A stretch of DNA of 64,000 nucleotides from Polytrichum commune (GCA_950295325.1 OX485803.1:37155554-37219553), one strand, 5' to 3'. Positions 1-10,102 are shown, counted from the first letter of the stretch. Made by a program: numbers and translations. Notes: generated by a model not told the origin, from the letters alone.

Positions 1-844
1 GGTGTGTATGTCATCAGTTGATGAAGTAAACATTTACTTTGATGAGACAAGGGTACATACGGAAAAGGGTGCTTAAATATGGTTAGTCGCTATCAACCAT
101 AATTCTATATTAGTGTGACCATAAACTTAAGTGGGTAAAAAAAAATGTTAAGTCTATATAACCTGATATTGGGTTTTGTATCTAGGGTAAGTAAGAGCTT
201 CTAGAGGTGAAGTAAAAACCAAGCTTCAGCTAACCAGTAGGGGTTAGTAAAGATAAATCTGATTATGAAAGCAAACTGAGTTCTAATTTGTCTCTGCAAT
301 AGATTTCAGTAATTAGGAAAAATCTATGAAATCAAACACTAAGTAAGATGTAGAAGTGCATATAAGTATATATATGTGACCTCAGAGTGTTAGTATCAGC
401 AAAGATTTTGGCAGCACAATGTTTCTATGTAGAGGGAGAATATCAGAAAGTGTAAGTCTGATTTCTAATTAGTTGTGCAGCATTTCGGTACTATAAGACT
501 TATGACCATTCTATATATACATTTCTGCAGTCATTTTGGCAGCATTTCTGTACTATCAAAATTGTCCAAAGTATAGAAAGTGGAGGTGAGAGTTGGGTTC
601 AGATGTAGCAACTGTCACGAAAATGACTCTAGATATATCTGATCTAGGTAAAATCTGTTCTCCGATAGAAGCTCAATAGTAAAAACTATCTATCTGGAGG
701 TGAAAATATTTTCTGATGCTCGTACAAGTTAAACATGCATGTCTATCTAGTGATCTCTCAAAAGTGACCACGCAAGTGCTCTCAGAAGTGATTGACTAAC
801 TATCTAAAGTGAACAATGAGGTGCTAGGAGCAGTGCTGATAACG
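1..844 (-). other. Leader of a minus-strand Ty1/copia-like element, with primer-binding site at 827-844
   Basis: No open reading frame of note. Directly left of the LTR edge at 845, the minus strand reads CGTTATCAGCACTGCTCC, the position of a primer-binding site. The same arrangement (LTR end TTAACA, then CGTTATCA...) occurs in the plus-strand element at 5687. This PBS is not the tRNA-iMet type used by the gypsy elements here. The rest is AT-rich leader; gag would lie beyond the left edge of the window. The leader is at least 824 bp, similar to the ~812 bp of the second copia-like element. Confidence 0.55.
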
Positions 845-1190
845 TGTTAAGAGTGAGGAAACCAGATGCATAATGAAACAGAGTAACGGTGCTAACTCAA
901 ACTCTTGAACTATTTTGATCAAGGGGGGAACTGCCCTTTATATACAATCTGGCTTAACACTTGGACTAGGTCCAAGTGTCGGCACCTGGTTACACCATGG
1001 ACTAGCTACCTCGGTGGGAATATTCTAGCTCGGCCTCGGTCTCCTACACTAAGACCGAGGCCGTTAACTAATTGTTTGCTCATAAGTTGAGATACCTTGG
1101 ACTTGTGCGCACAACCTCCTACCGGCGGCCGCCACTTTACTTAAGGTGGCTAATGCCCATGTGGGACTAATTAATACTGATTAGCTTCCA
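845..1190 (-). repeat. Copia-like LTR (minus strand), right boundary approximate
   Basis: On the minus strand this segment ends ...CTTAACA before the PBS. A TATA-like TATATAAAGG lies at about 942-951 (minus strand). The far boundary is placed at ...GCTTCCA (TGGAAGC on the minus strand) because that gives TG...CA ends; it is not confirmed by a second LTR. A perfect 12-bp inverted repeat with a 9-nt loop lies at 1031-1042/1052-1063 (arms CGGCCTCGGTCT and AGACCGAGGCCG). Confidence 0.5.
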
Positions 1191-1241
1191 TGCTAGATGA
1201 CGGTTAACCTAGGTTGCCTAGGTGCTTATCCATTATCTTAA

Positions 1242-1488
1242 CACCTCCGATTGAGGTGTTCTTGAGCATTCTAGAATCTACATGGCATAAGCTACGCATA
1301 GCATATGGCCCTACCCTCGTGCCTCCTAGTCTCCATGGGTGGGAGGCGTTCCCAACGCCCGGGGCCCTCACCCACACTATGATCACTTGGGCCCTCTCAC
1401 CAACGGCGTCACAAGTCCCGAGTGTCACTTCGGGGTCCCCCTTGTGCCCATGGTGTTTCGGGCACTCCTCATGGAGAGGTGCGCGACA
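1242..1488 (-). repeat. Truncated gypsy LTR fragment (distal U3 part)
   Basis: This is homologous to the last ~247 bp, as read on the plus strand, of the gypsy LTRs elsewhere in the window. It starts at CACCTCCGATTGAGG and ends at the LTR terminus GTGCGCGACA. No matching other end or TSD is visible, so it is a relic. It is more diverged than the other copies (for example CATGGCATAAGC where the others have CACGCCATGAGC). Confidence 0.85.
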
Positions 1489-1505
1489 TGAAAGGTCTCA
1501 GCGGG

Positions 1506-1831
1506 TCAAGAATTAGCTGGTCCAACATAAGCATAGTCCATGATGTTTTCCTCAAATAGATGCTCATTGTCCACATGTAGGGCAACTGCAATGGAGAACC
1601 GTGTTGAAGGCCAAAAGGGCTCGTTAAGTTTAGATGGAGTTGGAGATAAAGGATGATCCATAGCCGCAAGCACATTCTCCCAATATAAAATTGTTGGCAC
1701 AATGGATTCCATATATTGGCCGGAACTATCTTGATCTGCTGTATCCTTCCAATATTTAATAAAACCTTTCAGTCCAAGCTTTATGTTCACATAATCTTTC
1801 ATCTCCCTTTTTGGAACGGGACGGGGACAAC
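1506..1831 (-). CDS. Exon-like coding fragment, unknown protein
   Basis: On the minus strand a good splice acceptor (TTTGTTTTTGTAG) is followed from 1831 by about 108 open codons ending at a stop at 1506. The peptide begins CPRPVPKREMKDYVNIKLG and ends MDYAYVGPANS. Its composition is protein-like and not simple repeat. I do not recognise the family. It lies just right of the gypsy LTR fragment, so the gene may have been cut by that insertion or a later deletion. It could be part of a transposase gene; nothing seen decides this. Confidence 0.4.
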
Positions 1832-1879
1832 CTACAAAAACAAACATACATTGAGCTTAGAGCAAAAACATGGACTAAC

Positions 1880-1905
1880 GGCCCACAGGTGATCACCCGT
1901 GGGCC
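1880..1905. repeat. 26-bp near-perfect palindrome
   Basis: The arms GGCCCAC and GTGGGCC flank a central GGTGATCACC palindrome; only one symmetric position is unmatched (A on one side where C would pair). The core CACCCGTGG recurs in the hairpins at 3571-3590 and 4253-4914. Confidence 0.8.
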
Positions 1906-1921
1906 ACGTACATCAAACCTT

Positions 1922-1934
1922 CACTATAAGAAAA
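1922..1934 (+). mobile_element. CACTA-like transposon terminus (possible)
   Basis: CACTATAAGAAAA closely resembles the terminal inverted repeat of plant CACTA (En/Spm) transposons, CACTACAAGAAAA. The following AAACATGTTTTTTAAAACG is the kind of AT-rich subterminal sequence expected. I found no matching inverted end (TTTTCTTATAGTG or a variant), so the right boundary is unknown. Confidence 0.35.
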
Positions 1935-3570
1935 ACATGTTTTTTAAAACGTTAGAGAAAACGGTGTTTTGCGTTCACTTTAATATGGAAGTGTTTTTTC
2001 TGGTCGTCACCTAAAATCTGTTATAATGGACGGGCCAAAAATGCAAGGGAAACGGAGATAACATGTCCGATTTGAGCATTTTTTTATGTGACGTCACATG
2101 AAACATGGTTTTTCATGGTGGACACGTGGAGTACAGGTAAGCTCCACGCGAGTAGTTCATGGGCTGGCAGTGCCAGGATGACCATTTTGACATAGAATCC
2201 TTCGCTCGCGTGGGGTGACATTTGGACCCCACAAAGAATTGACGTGGACATAGCATTTTGTGGAATTGCAATTGCAATCAGTGTTTTGGTTGACGTCCTG
2301 TAGGATGGGAGAATGTTATGGGGGACATCATATTGGTCGTGGACATTAAATTTTGTGGAATTGTAGTTTTAGGCGTTGTCTTTCCAGCCATCCTATGTGA
2401 CAGTAGAATGTGATTTCCAATATCATGTTCACCACGAAAGGTTCTGATGGTGTGGTGGACATAAATGAACATGTCTGAGGACTCGTTTTGGAAGACAAGA
2501 TCCCGTCAATATGGATGTCATCGTTCACATGCATAAGCGTTGGGGTGGATGTCTGCATGAACGTATGGGATATTCTATTGACGTCACGGTGGACAGTTGT
2601 TGCAACGACTACTTTTCAATCAAGTTTTCCTTGAGCGTCCCCATGAAACGACCTACAGGTTGCGCATTCCAAATGAGCACGGGCACATATAGAACAAGAG
2701 CATAATATATTGCAAAGCACACATATGTTGCCATAAATTGGATTATCTTCATTTCCAAAACACATTGCGACTACAAAGCTGCTCCCTTGGAGAAAATGTT
2801 CAGACCCGTCGCTATGCGCTATACAACAAACGAAAAAAAGTTATTTCTGCCACGACAAAATCACTAGTCACCCCAAAATTGACTTTGCGTGCAAACATGC
2901 AACGACAATGTCGTGAATGCATGATGTGCTCTGTGCTCTATAGACAAAGTTGGACTACTCCAACACCGGCCGCGGCATGGCTGCTAACGTGTCATTTTTT
3001 CCTTTGCACACTCATAGAACAATATTACTTGTTGATGACTCCCCTTACAAATGCATCCCGAACTCTCCAGGGAGCATTATTAATCCCCCTTCATTTTTTG
3101 CAAACCAGAGCTTGGATACTCTACATAATTACCTCTAGAACCTCTTGAATTCTCAACAATATGTACCAGATTTTATCGGGAGCAACCCTTATCCATCAGG
3201 CCAGGGACCCTTCAATCTAGATTTACCCAATTCACAAATTTATAAGCATGCGTTGGCTAGACATAGCCAACTGGCTTCTTACCGTAGAATTCTAGCAACG
3301 CAGATGTCTTTGTAGACACCCAAAGGGCATCTTCATATAGTGTAGAGGAATTCAAGATGTACATTTTATTGGATTTATGTGGAACTGAAGTTGTATTGGC
3401 TGAGCACTTCACTTTATTTGTGTTTTGGCGTTGTTGTTTTTGCTCATGTAAACTTGTTCTATTGGCACAGTCATCTAAACCTATATATATATGTGTTGGA
3501 TATTGTATATTTATAAACACTAGGTATATAGTGCATATATTTAAACATTGGGTATTAGTTTGTCATTGTC
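1935..3570. other. No gene recognised; degenerate ~95-bp repeats at 2244-2460
   Basis: Short open frames here do not look like protein and were not called. GTGGACATAGCATTTTGTGGAATT at about 2244 recurs in diverged form at 2339 and, more weakly, near 2453, a degenerate tandem repeat. TGACGTCA-type palindromes occur at about 2091 and 2579. These could be subterminal repeats of the possible CACTA element at 1922. Confidence 0.4.
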
Positions 3571-3590
3571 CCACGGGCGTTCGCCCGTGG
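3571..3590. repeat. Perfect hairpin: 9-bp arms, TT centre
   Basis: CCACGGGCG-TT-CGCCCGTGG. The arms are exactly complementary. It is the best-preserved version of the motif that recurs four to five times at about 215-bp spacing in 4253-5076. Confidence 0.85.
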
Positions 3591-3836
3591 CAAACATGTT
3601 TTGGATGTCCTTCTTCCATGCAATAATCTCCATGTATCCTTACAACATTCCCCATTGAATACATGTTCCCACTCCACCTCGTCGACAACATGTTGCAGAT
3701 GCTAATGCGGACTTCGCCGAAGTTTCGTCACCATGTCCTAAGGTAATTCATTTTCAATTTGAATCCCCTTTTGCAGTATTCTCTTCATCCTAGGGGATTT
3801 TAATATGAACATGTCCTGCTGTTGTCATAGACACAG

Positions 3837-4199
3837 ATGCTGCAATCATGTGATGTTGCGGTTGCTGTTGCGATTGCGGTTGCGGTAGCGGGTGAAGCTC
3901 CAGTCACAAATCAACCCCCTCGGGCGAAGAGACAACTTGCTCTCCAAGCGCCTCACCCCAATGAGCCCATGGGATCTGGAAATAGTTCTGGATGTTGGAA
4001 GTGCGGTTCGCCCAATATTACATCATCAATGTCTGATTACATGGTTGCAAGGGTGAAACAACTTCGAGAAGCTACTATTTTGATGAATGACAATCTTCGT
4101 GTAGAAGAGCTAAAGCGCAAGCAAAGGACTGCAACTCAAAGGAAACCTCATGACATAAAATTGAAAAGGATTAAAGATTCGTACTCCTATTGTGCTTAA
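3837..4199 (+). CDS. Candidate exon, basic C-terminal peptide, unknown
   Basis: A possible acceptor (CATAGACACAG) precedes an open frame of 120 codons. It begins with an imperfect GTTGCG hexamer run coding for an alternating Val/Ala stretch (about residues 7-18), then has a single CWKCG pair. It ends in a strongly basic helix-like region (RVEELKRKQRTATQRKPHD, then KLKRIKDSYSYCA). The basic tail could be a nuclear or nucleic-acid binding segment. The hexamer run may mean the N-terminal part is not coding. No family recognised; upstream exons not found. Confidence 0.3.
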   Translation: MLQSCDVAVAVAIAVAVAGEAPVTNQPPRAKRQLALQAPHPNEPMGSGNSSGCWKCGSPNITSSMSDYMVARVKQLREATILMNDNLRVEELKRKQRTATQRKPHDIKLKRIKDSYSYCA

Positions 4200-4252
4200 G
4201 CGGACCTTTTTGGTTATAGATAGTGCAATAATTAGCGTAGTTTTGGAACTTG

Positions 4253-5076
4253 ACGGGCGTTCACCCGTGGTACATTTGTCCATATTCTTTCTGTAATATC
4301 ATGTGCCCACTGTGGTATATATGGTTCAACCACTTATTTTTTGACATATATAGCTGTCATGTGCATGGTGTACTCATGGTTGTGGTCAGCTATCATTTGT
4401 GTTGTTGTGTTGTCATCACTCGTATCCTGGATGTGTTGTGGAATGTTCCCGCATTTTACACCCGCTGTTGGGTTGTGACAGGCTTTCACCCGTGGATGCA
4501 AGTATCCCTCTACTTTGAGAAATATTATGTGCCTATTATGGCTTGTATGATTTGACCAATAACTTTTGTAGCACACATACGTTGTCATGCGCATTGTTGC
4601 TTCTCAGTTGTGATGACCTACTTTTGGTTAATGAGGCTTGTGTTATGGATTTTCATGCATGTGTTGCGTTGTGTTGGTTTAGTCACGGGCGTTCACCCGT
4701 GGTTACATGTATCCTTCTACTTTGAGTCCAAAGTAATTTGAGTATTGTTTATTGAGGCTGCATTGATTAAACCAATAATTTTAAAACACATTTGTTTTTG
4801 TGCGCATCGTTGCTTTGAATATGTCATGACCTTCTTTTGTGTAGTCAAGCTTGTGTAAACTAATTTTCCGCTTGTGTTGCACAGCGTTGGTTGGTCACAG
4901 GCTTTCACCCGTGGTTAGGGTTAAACCTAAGTTCTACTTTGTTACGCAATATGTGCCCTTCTAGCATATATGAATCAACTCTGATCTTTAAAACACAATG
5001 TTTTCCTCTCTTGATGACCTTTTGGTTGTTCTCAACATTGTTAATGAAGTTATTTTCACAAGATTTCGCTCGTGAA
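4253..5076. repeat. Degenerate ~215-bp tandem repeats with palindromic core
   Basis: Cores resembling CACGGGCGTTCACCCGTGG start at 4253, 4478, 4684 and 4896, with a decayed fifth near 5057; spacing is 225, 206, 212 and ~161 bp. The sequence between cores also matches loosely (ATGTGCCC..., ACCAATAA, CACAT..TTGT, GTGCGCAT). Two cores read CACGGGCG and two CACAGGCT, alternating, so the higher-order unit may be a dimer. No gene was found in this interval. Confidence 0.65.
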
Positions 5077-5444
5077 CTACGTTCCCAATGCACATTCCCA
5101 AGGTACGGATTGTCTCATAATGATCCAATTGGCTCATTTTAGTTAATAAGGCCATCTTGTACTAATCACGATTTCATTTCCTAAGAGAAGTGGGCTAGTC
5201 GGAAAAAAATAACCCTTTAAGACCGGTCTATCTTAGTGCGCGACATTACTCTGGTCCCTTGTTTGGAACTGCTTTGACTAGATTCAAGGTTAAATAATTT
5301 AGAGGTGGGAAATACAGTTTCCATTGAATGGGGAAAAATAAATTAAAAAAAATAAATTGTTTGAGTCTTCTACAACACATCTGTCTTGTTGTAGATAAGA
5401 ATCTAACTAGGCAACCCAAGATAGATCCAACTCTAATTAGAAGC
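5077..5444. other. No feature recognised
   Basis: AT-rich spacer between the palindromic repeats and the copia-like LTR. No coding frame or strong repeat was seen. Confidence 0.5.
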
Positions 5445-5687
5445 TGCCGGTATTAAAGACCGGGGTCCAGGGTCCGAGGTATCAGCGGGAAGACTTAACT
5501 AAGCTCACTTACCGAGGATTAGGAGGGAAGCCGCTACGTAGGAAGACTAAGCTAACAACATCTATCGGTGCAGTAATTGCACCGAGAGTGTACTCATGTA
5601 TATATAGCCCCCGCATTTGGTTGAGGCTCATAAGATTTTCTTACATCGTTATGCTGCCACTTTGTCTACCTTATTAGTTACTTAACA
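5445..5687 (+). repeat. Copia-like LTR (plus strand), ~243 bp
   Basis: The proposed ends are TGCCGGTATTAAAG...TTACTTAACA. A TATA box-like TATATATAG lies at about 5599-5607, ~80 bp before the end, and the PBS-like CGTTATCAACACC follows directly. The end sequence matches the minus-strand LTR at 845-1190. No second LTR for this element is in the window, so the left edge is inferred from the TG dinucleotide. Confidence 0.55.
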
Positions 5688-6499
5688 CGTTATCAACACC
5701 TTGCTCTAAGGCGCTTCTTCCATCCACTTACTCCTACTTTCTTGAAGTTCTAGTTATCACTTCTGAAACTGATTCCCACGCCGAAAGGCTGTTCTTTTTT
5801 AGTCTTTGAAGCAACTGAGATTGAGAGTATACTTAGTATTTTTGACGGAGCTCTTACATCAGTCTGACCTCAACATGAGAACTCTGCATGGCAACTTCGG
5901 AGCACATCATACCACTTAGGATGCACTCCAGAAGCTTGACAGTCTCACCTGGTTCATACTCAAGGAGTATCACTTTGATTTTCTTTAAGCTTTGTCTTGT
6001 TTTTCTTTGAATAGATGTCTGATTTCACTTGAGAGTTATCTTCAGTCTTCATTTTCATTAGAGAAATACTGCCGAACTGTAGCTCTTACTCTTTTGAATA
6101 CCTGACACATAGTTTTACAGATCTGTTATAGCACTAGAGAAAGGATCTATATACATGTACATTAGTTCATAAACTAAGATCTGAACTCACAGCAGGACCA
6201 GATATAGATTGAAGACGAAATCTAAAACTTTTTCATGCCGAAATACTGTCTGCCGTAGCAGCTAGGATAATCAGTATGTATATTGTCACAGATAGTACCA
6301 TCTGAACTTAGAATCGGGTATGGTATAGATCAGATATAAAGTAAGTCACTTATGATGCCGACATACTACCTGATCTGACTAGACAAAAACTTTGAGTGAA
6401 CTCTGAAAGAAGACAATAGTGTTTTAATACCTTCATACTGTCCAAAATATAGTTCAGGTTCTTCACAACTTCTGATAAGTGCTACTATCTGTATACACA
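5688..6499 (+). other. Copia-like leader with primer-binding site at 5688-5705
   Basis: The PBS-like CGTTATCAACACCTTGCT abuts the LTR. The rest is an ~812-bp untranslated leader without a convincing frame, with scattered motifs (TGCCGAAATACTG and variants) that also occur, inverted, in the leader at 1-844. Confidence 0.55.
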
Positions 6500-7183
6500 A
6501 TGTCATCTAGGCATAAGCCTAAGAGGGTAGATCCCGTAGTAATGGCAACTCAACCATCTTCTTCCGCCCCTTCAGGGTCCAGATTACAAGCACTTGCATT
6601 TGAACCATTGACCTCTGATGGATCCAACTTTCTTGAATGGCTAAATGATGCCAAACATTACTTAGCGGCCAAAGAGTTAGACATTTGTCTTGAAACTAAT
6701 CCTACGAAGGAGATCTCAGATGTCTACAAGTCTCAGGCCCTTGTGATACTAAAGAGACACCTGGACCATCTATGACTACAATACATTCAAGTTAGCGATC
6801 CAGCAAGGTTGTGGACTCAGCTCAAAGCACGGTTCGATCATCAACAAACGTTGTTTCTACCACAGGCTAGGAGCGATTGGATCAACTTGAGAGTCCTCGA
6901 CTTTCCTGATTTCGTGTCATTCAACTCCGAGTTACACAGAATTACGGCACAATTGAGGCTTTGTGGAGAGACCATCACCGAAGCCGAATTGATTGAGAAG
7001 ACACTATCTACCTTCCCCCCTGCCACTGCTATATTGTCTCAACAATATAGGAACATGAGGTTTACACAACACTCACAACTCATGTCACACCTACTGCTTG
7101 CAGAGAAGCACCAGCAGTTGTTGCTTAAGAACGCCGAATTGAGACCAGCTCGGGAGGCAACGACGCTACCGTGTGAGCGGTGA
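6500..7183 (+). pseudogene. gag: Copia-type gag, broken by an in-frame stop
   Basis: ATG at 6500, ~23 bp after the leader ends. The frame reads through a typical Ty1/copia gag region: an FEPLTSDGSNFLEWLNDAK segment, then, after the stop, DPARLWTQLKARFDHQ, SFNSELHRITAQLRLCG and EKTLSTFPP, the order found in plant copia gag proteins (UBN2/DUF4219-like). A TGA at 6773-6775 interrupts the frame, which continues unchanged after it. The frame ends at 7183 before any zinc knuckle, protease, integrase or RT, so the element is truncated where the CTAACC-rich repeat begins. Dead copy. Confidence 0.8.
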
Positions 7184-7860
7184 GCAGAAAAAAGTCAACG
7201 CTTTCCAATTATAGTAATAAACTTTCTAAATTTAGAATAGAAAATAGAAAAATCGTGGGACCTCTTTTTTTAGTAAAAATGATGGACCTATTTCCGTGGG
7301 AATTGGTATCGCCTCAACGGAAAACCACTACATCTACACTGTATTGAAGTAGTCTACATTAGCCTAGCCAGCCTTACAAGAAATACATTAGTCCACATCT
7401 AGTCCACATAAGCCTAACCAGATATTCACTTAATCTAAAACATACAAGCCTAACCAGCCTAACTAGCCTAACCATATTATTCACTATATCTTAAACCTAC
7501 CAGCCGAACCAGCCTAACCAGAAATTCACTTACTCAAAATACCTAACCAGCCTGACTCTAAGGCTATCCGAATGCAACCTAATCTAGACTGAAAGTAACT
7601 AGTTTTGGGACCGAAACAAGTACACATTAGCCTAACCAAAAATTCACTTACTCTAATCACAATACCACCCTACCCTCCCTAACCAGCCTAACTAGTTTCG
7701 GGACCGAAACAAGTCCACATGAACCCAAACCAGAAATTCAGAAAATCAAAATATTTAACGAGCCTAACCAGCCTACCCTCCCTGACCAGCCTAACTAGTT
7801 TCGGGACCGAAACAAGTCCACATGAACCCAAACTAGAAATTCACTTAATCAAACTACATA
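7184..7860. repeat. CTAACC/CAGCCTAACC-rich degenerate tandem repeat
   Basis: Many variants of CCTAACCAGCCTAAC. A larger unit containing TAGTTTCGGGACCGAAACAA recurs at 7608, 7701 and 7804 (GGACCGAAAC positions; spacing 93 and 103 bp). The tract resumes at 20656, showing that element A1 inserted inside it. TTTCGGG-CCGAAAC is itself palindromic and reappears in gene 2 introns (56204-56219; 63927-63941). No coding frame. Confidence 0.7.
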
Positions 7861-7865
7861 ACCAA

Positions 7866-8838
7866 TGTCGCGCACCTCTCCATGAGGAGTGCCCGAAACA
7901 CCATGGGCACAAGGGGGACCCCGGAGTGACACCCGGGACTTGTGGTGCCGTTGGTGAGAGGGCCCAAGTGATCCTAGTGTGGGTGAGGGCCCCGGGCGTT
8001 GGGAACGCCTCCCACCCACGAAGACTAGGAGGCACAAGGGTAAGGCCATGAGCTATGCGTAGCTCATGGCGTGGTGATTCTAGAATGCTCAAGAACACCT
8101 CAATCGGAGGTGTGAGCTAGGAGTTATGGCCATTTGAGTGGGGCGCTGTCCCGGGACAGCGCCCTGTTACAGCAGTGCCTGGGAGGGATTCCCGGGACTG
8201 CCAAGGTTCAAACAGGCATAACTTCCTCAAGACTTGCTCGAATGGAGCAAGTGAGGAGTCCATCGGCATCTACGTGAAGCGTAGATGAGGATGGAGTGGT
8301 TGTTTGTTATGATCAGACATCATACAAGGAAGTTATGATGGTCTGAAGCTGCTGGGGGGTTCTAGGCCCAGCCGCTAAAGGAAAATGTCCACTTGGCCCC
8401 AACTCTTGGTAGGGAGACAAGAGGTTGGTTGACGGTGGGGTAGGGCCCCCGCGTGAAGTCCTAGAGGCTTATATGGGTGAGGTGGTGTGGCCTCACCCAC
8501 CCGAGGCCGAACGGCACGGCCTCCATTGGCATTGGCCTAATGTGAGGCCATAGTTGCCTAGTATGGTTCGGGTTGTTGTAGTGTTGCTCCGGCAATGCGA
8601 TGATCAACATAGGATTGGACTTCCATGGATGGAAGTCCACATCTAAGGAATGGTTACCGATTAAAGGGTGAGTCCCAAAAGCAAAGTAGGAGGGTTGGTT
8701 CCCTCCTATGAACTATAAGGTCCGGGGTAGGAGGAGCTAACCATTAGCATGGCGGAATGCAAATGGTTAGCGCTCGTAACCTTTGCTAAAATTGAAAATT
8801 GGCAAGATTGTCAAAGGGGCTTAGCAAGGGTTGCGACA
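7866..8838 (+). repeat. A1 5' LTR
   Basis: TGTCGCGCACC...GGTTGCGACA, 973 bp. Contains a 24-bp perfect palindrome (8141-8164), a cloverleaf-like inverted-repeat set (8217-8337), a TATA-like CTTATATGGG (8468-8477) that is conserved in every LTR of the family, and terminal TG/CA. Confidence 0.95.
8141..8337 (+). promoter_or_regulatory. Structured U3 block: palindrome plus cloverleaf-like stems
   Basis: 8141-8164 is a perfect 24-bp palindrome centred on CCCGGG. An 11-bp outer stem CATAACTTCCT (8217-8227)/AGGAAGTTATG (8327-8337) encloses three hairpins: ACTTGCTC/GAGCAAGT (8232-8252), CATCTACG/CGTAGATG (8267-8287) and ATGAT/ATCAT (8309-8323). The block lies upstream of the TATA-like box, so it is U3: DNA at the promoter, and RNA only at the 3' end of the genomic transcript. 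The other LTRs keep this layout, with the outer stem decayed in D. Confidence 0.65.
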
Positions 8839-8840
8839 CT

Positions 8841-8858
8841 TGGTATCAGAGCAGGGTT
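8841..8858 (+). other. A1 primer-binding site (tRNA-iMet type)
   Basis: TGGTATCAGAGCAGGGTT, 2 nt after the LTR. It matches the usual plant gypsy PBS complementary to the 3' end of initiator tRNA-Met, and sets the orientation of the element. Confidence 0.95.
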
Positions 8859-8889
8859 CCAAATTTTGAGCTCGCACTTTGAGGGAAAC

Positions 8890-9130
8890 ATGGCTATCAA
8901 AAAATGCGGGTTATGATGGTGAGCCCGGGGTTTCCAAAAGGTTGTGAGGCTCAAATTGGAACAAGGATCATGTGCAAGTGGAATTTGACCATACCATTGA
9001 TTCTAATGACAATGGTCGGCATGAGGGTGGATTCGGAGGAAAATGGAGGAGTGCTTTGAAAAGGCTCCTGCAAACCTCGAAAAGTATTCGGGGCTAGAAT
9101 ACCGAATGCACCCAAAACCTTGGAGGGCAT
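8890..9130 (+). pseudogene. gag: A1 gag, 5' remnant
   Basis: Aligns by eye with the start of the intact gag of element E (30949 onwards): ATGGCTATCAAAAAATGCGGG versus ATGGCTACCAAACGTGCGGG, with point changes and stops throughout. It is cut by the A2 insertion (TSD GGCAT at 9126-9130) and resumes at 15170. Confidence 0.85.
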
Positions 9131-10102
9131 TGTCGCAACCCTTGCTAACCCCCTTAGCAATCTTGCCAATTTTTAATTCTAGCAAAGGTTACGAGCGCTA
9201 ACCCTTCGCATTCCGCCATGCTAATGGTTAGCTCCTCCTACCCCGGACCTTATAGTTCATAGGAGGGAACCAACCCTCCTACTTTGCTTTAGGGACTCAC
9301 CCCTTAATCGGTAACCCATTCCTAGATGTGGACTTCCATCCATGGAAGTCCAATCCCATGTTGATCATCGCGTTGCCGGAGCAACACTACAACAACCCGA
9401 ACCATACTAGGCAACTATGGACTCACATTGGGCCAATGCCCATGGAGGCCGTGCCGTTCGGCCTCGGGTGGGTGAGGCCACACCACCTCACCCATATAAG
9501 CCTCTAGGACTCTACGCGGGGCCCCTACCCCACCGTCAACCAACCTCTTGTCTCTCTACCAAGAGTTGGGGCCAAGTGGACATTTTCCCTTAGCCGCTGC
9601 GCCTAGAAGCCCCCAGCAGCTTCAGACCATCATAACTTCCTTGTATGATGTCTGATTCCAGCAACCAACCACTCCATCTTCATCTACGTTTCACGTAGAT
9701 GCCGATGGACTCCTCACTTGCCCCATTCGGGCAAGTGCTGAGGAAGTTATGCCTGTTTGAACCTTGGCAGTCCCGGGAATCACTCCCAGGCACTGCTGTA
9801 ACAGGGCGCTGTCCCGGGACAGCGCCCCACTCAAATGGCCATAACTCCTAGCTCACACCTCCGATTGAGGTGTTCTTGAGCATTCTAGAATCACCACGCC
9901 ATGAGCTACGCATAGCTCATGGCCTTACCCTTGTGTCTCCTAGTCTTCGTGGATGGGAGGCGTTCCCAACGCCCGGGGACCTCACCCACACTAGGATCAC
10001 TTGGGCCCTCTCACCAACGGCGCCACAAGTCCCGGGTGTCACTCCGGGGTCCCCCTTGTGCCCATGGTGTTTTGGGCACTCCTCATGGAGAGGTGCGCGA
10101 CA
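9131..10102 (-). repeat. A2 3' LTR
   Basis: 972 bp, TGTCGCAACCC...GTGCGCGACA on the plus strand. The polypurine tract GGTGGGGGTGAG (minus strand, 10103-10114) abuts it, which fixes it as the 3' LTR. Confidence 0.95.

Noticed and set aside
2738-3148. 136-codon plus-strand open frame
   Set aside because: No domain, odd composition, overlapped by other short frames, no splice sites that connect it to a neighbour.
7440-7520. Interstitial telomere repeat
   Set aside because: CCTAACC resembles telomeric CCCTAAA/CCCTAA, but units are CCTAACCAGCCTAAC without a regular 6- or 7-bp period.
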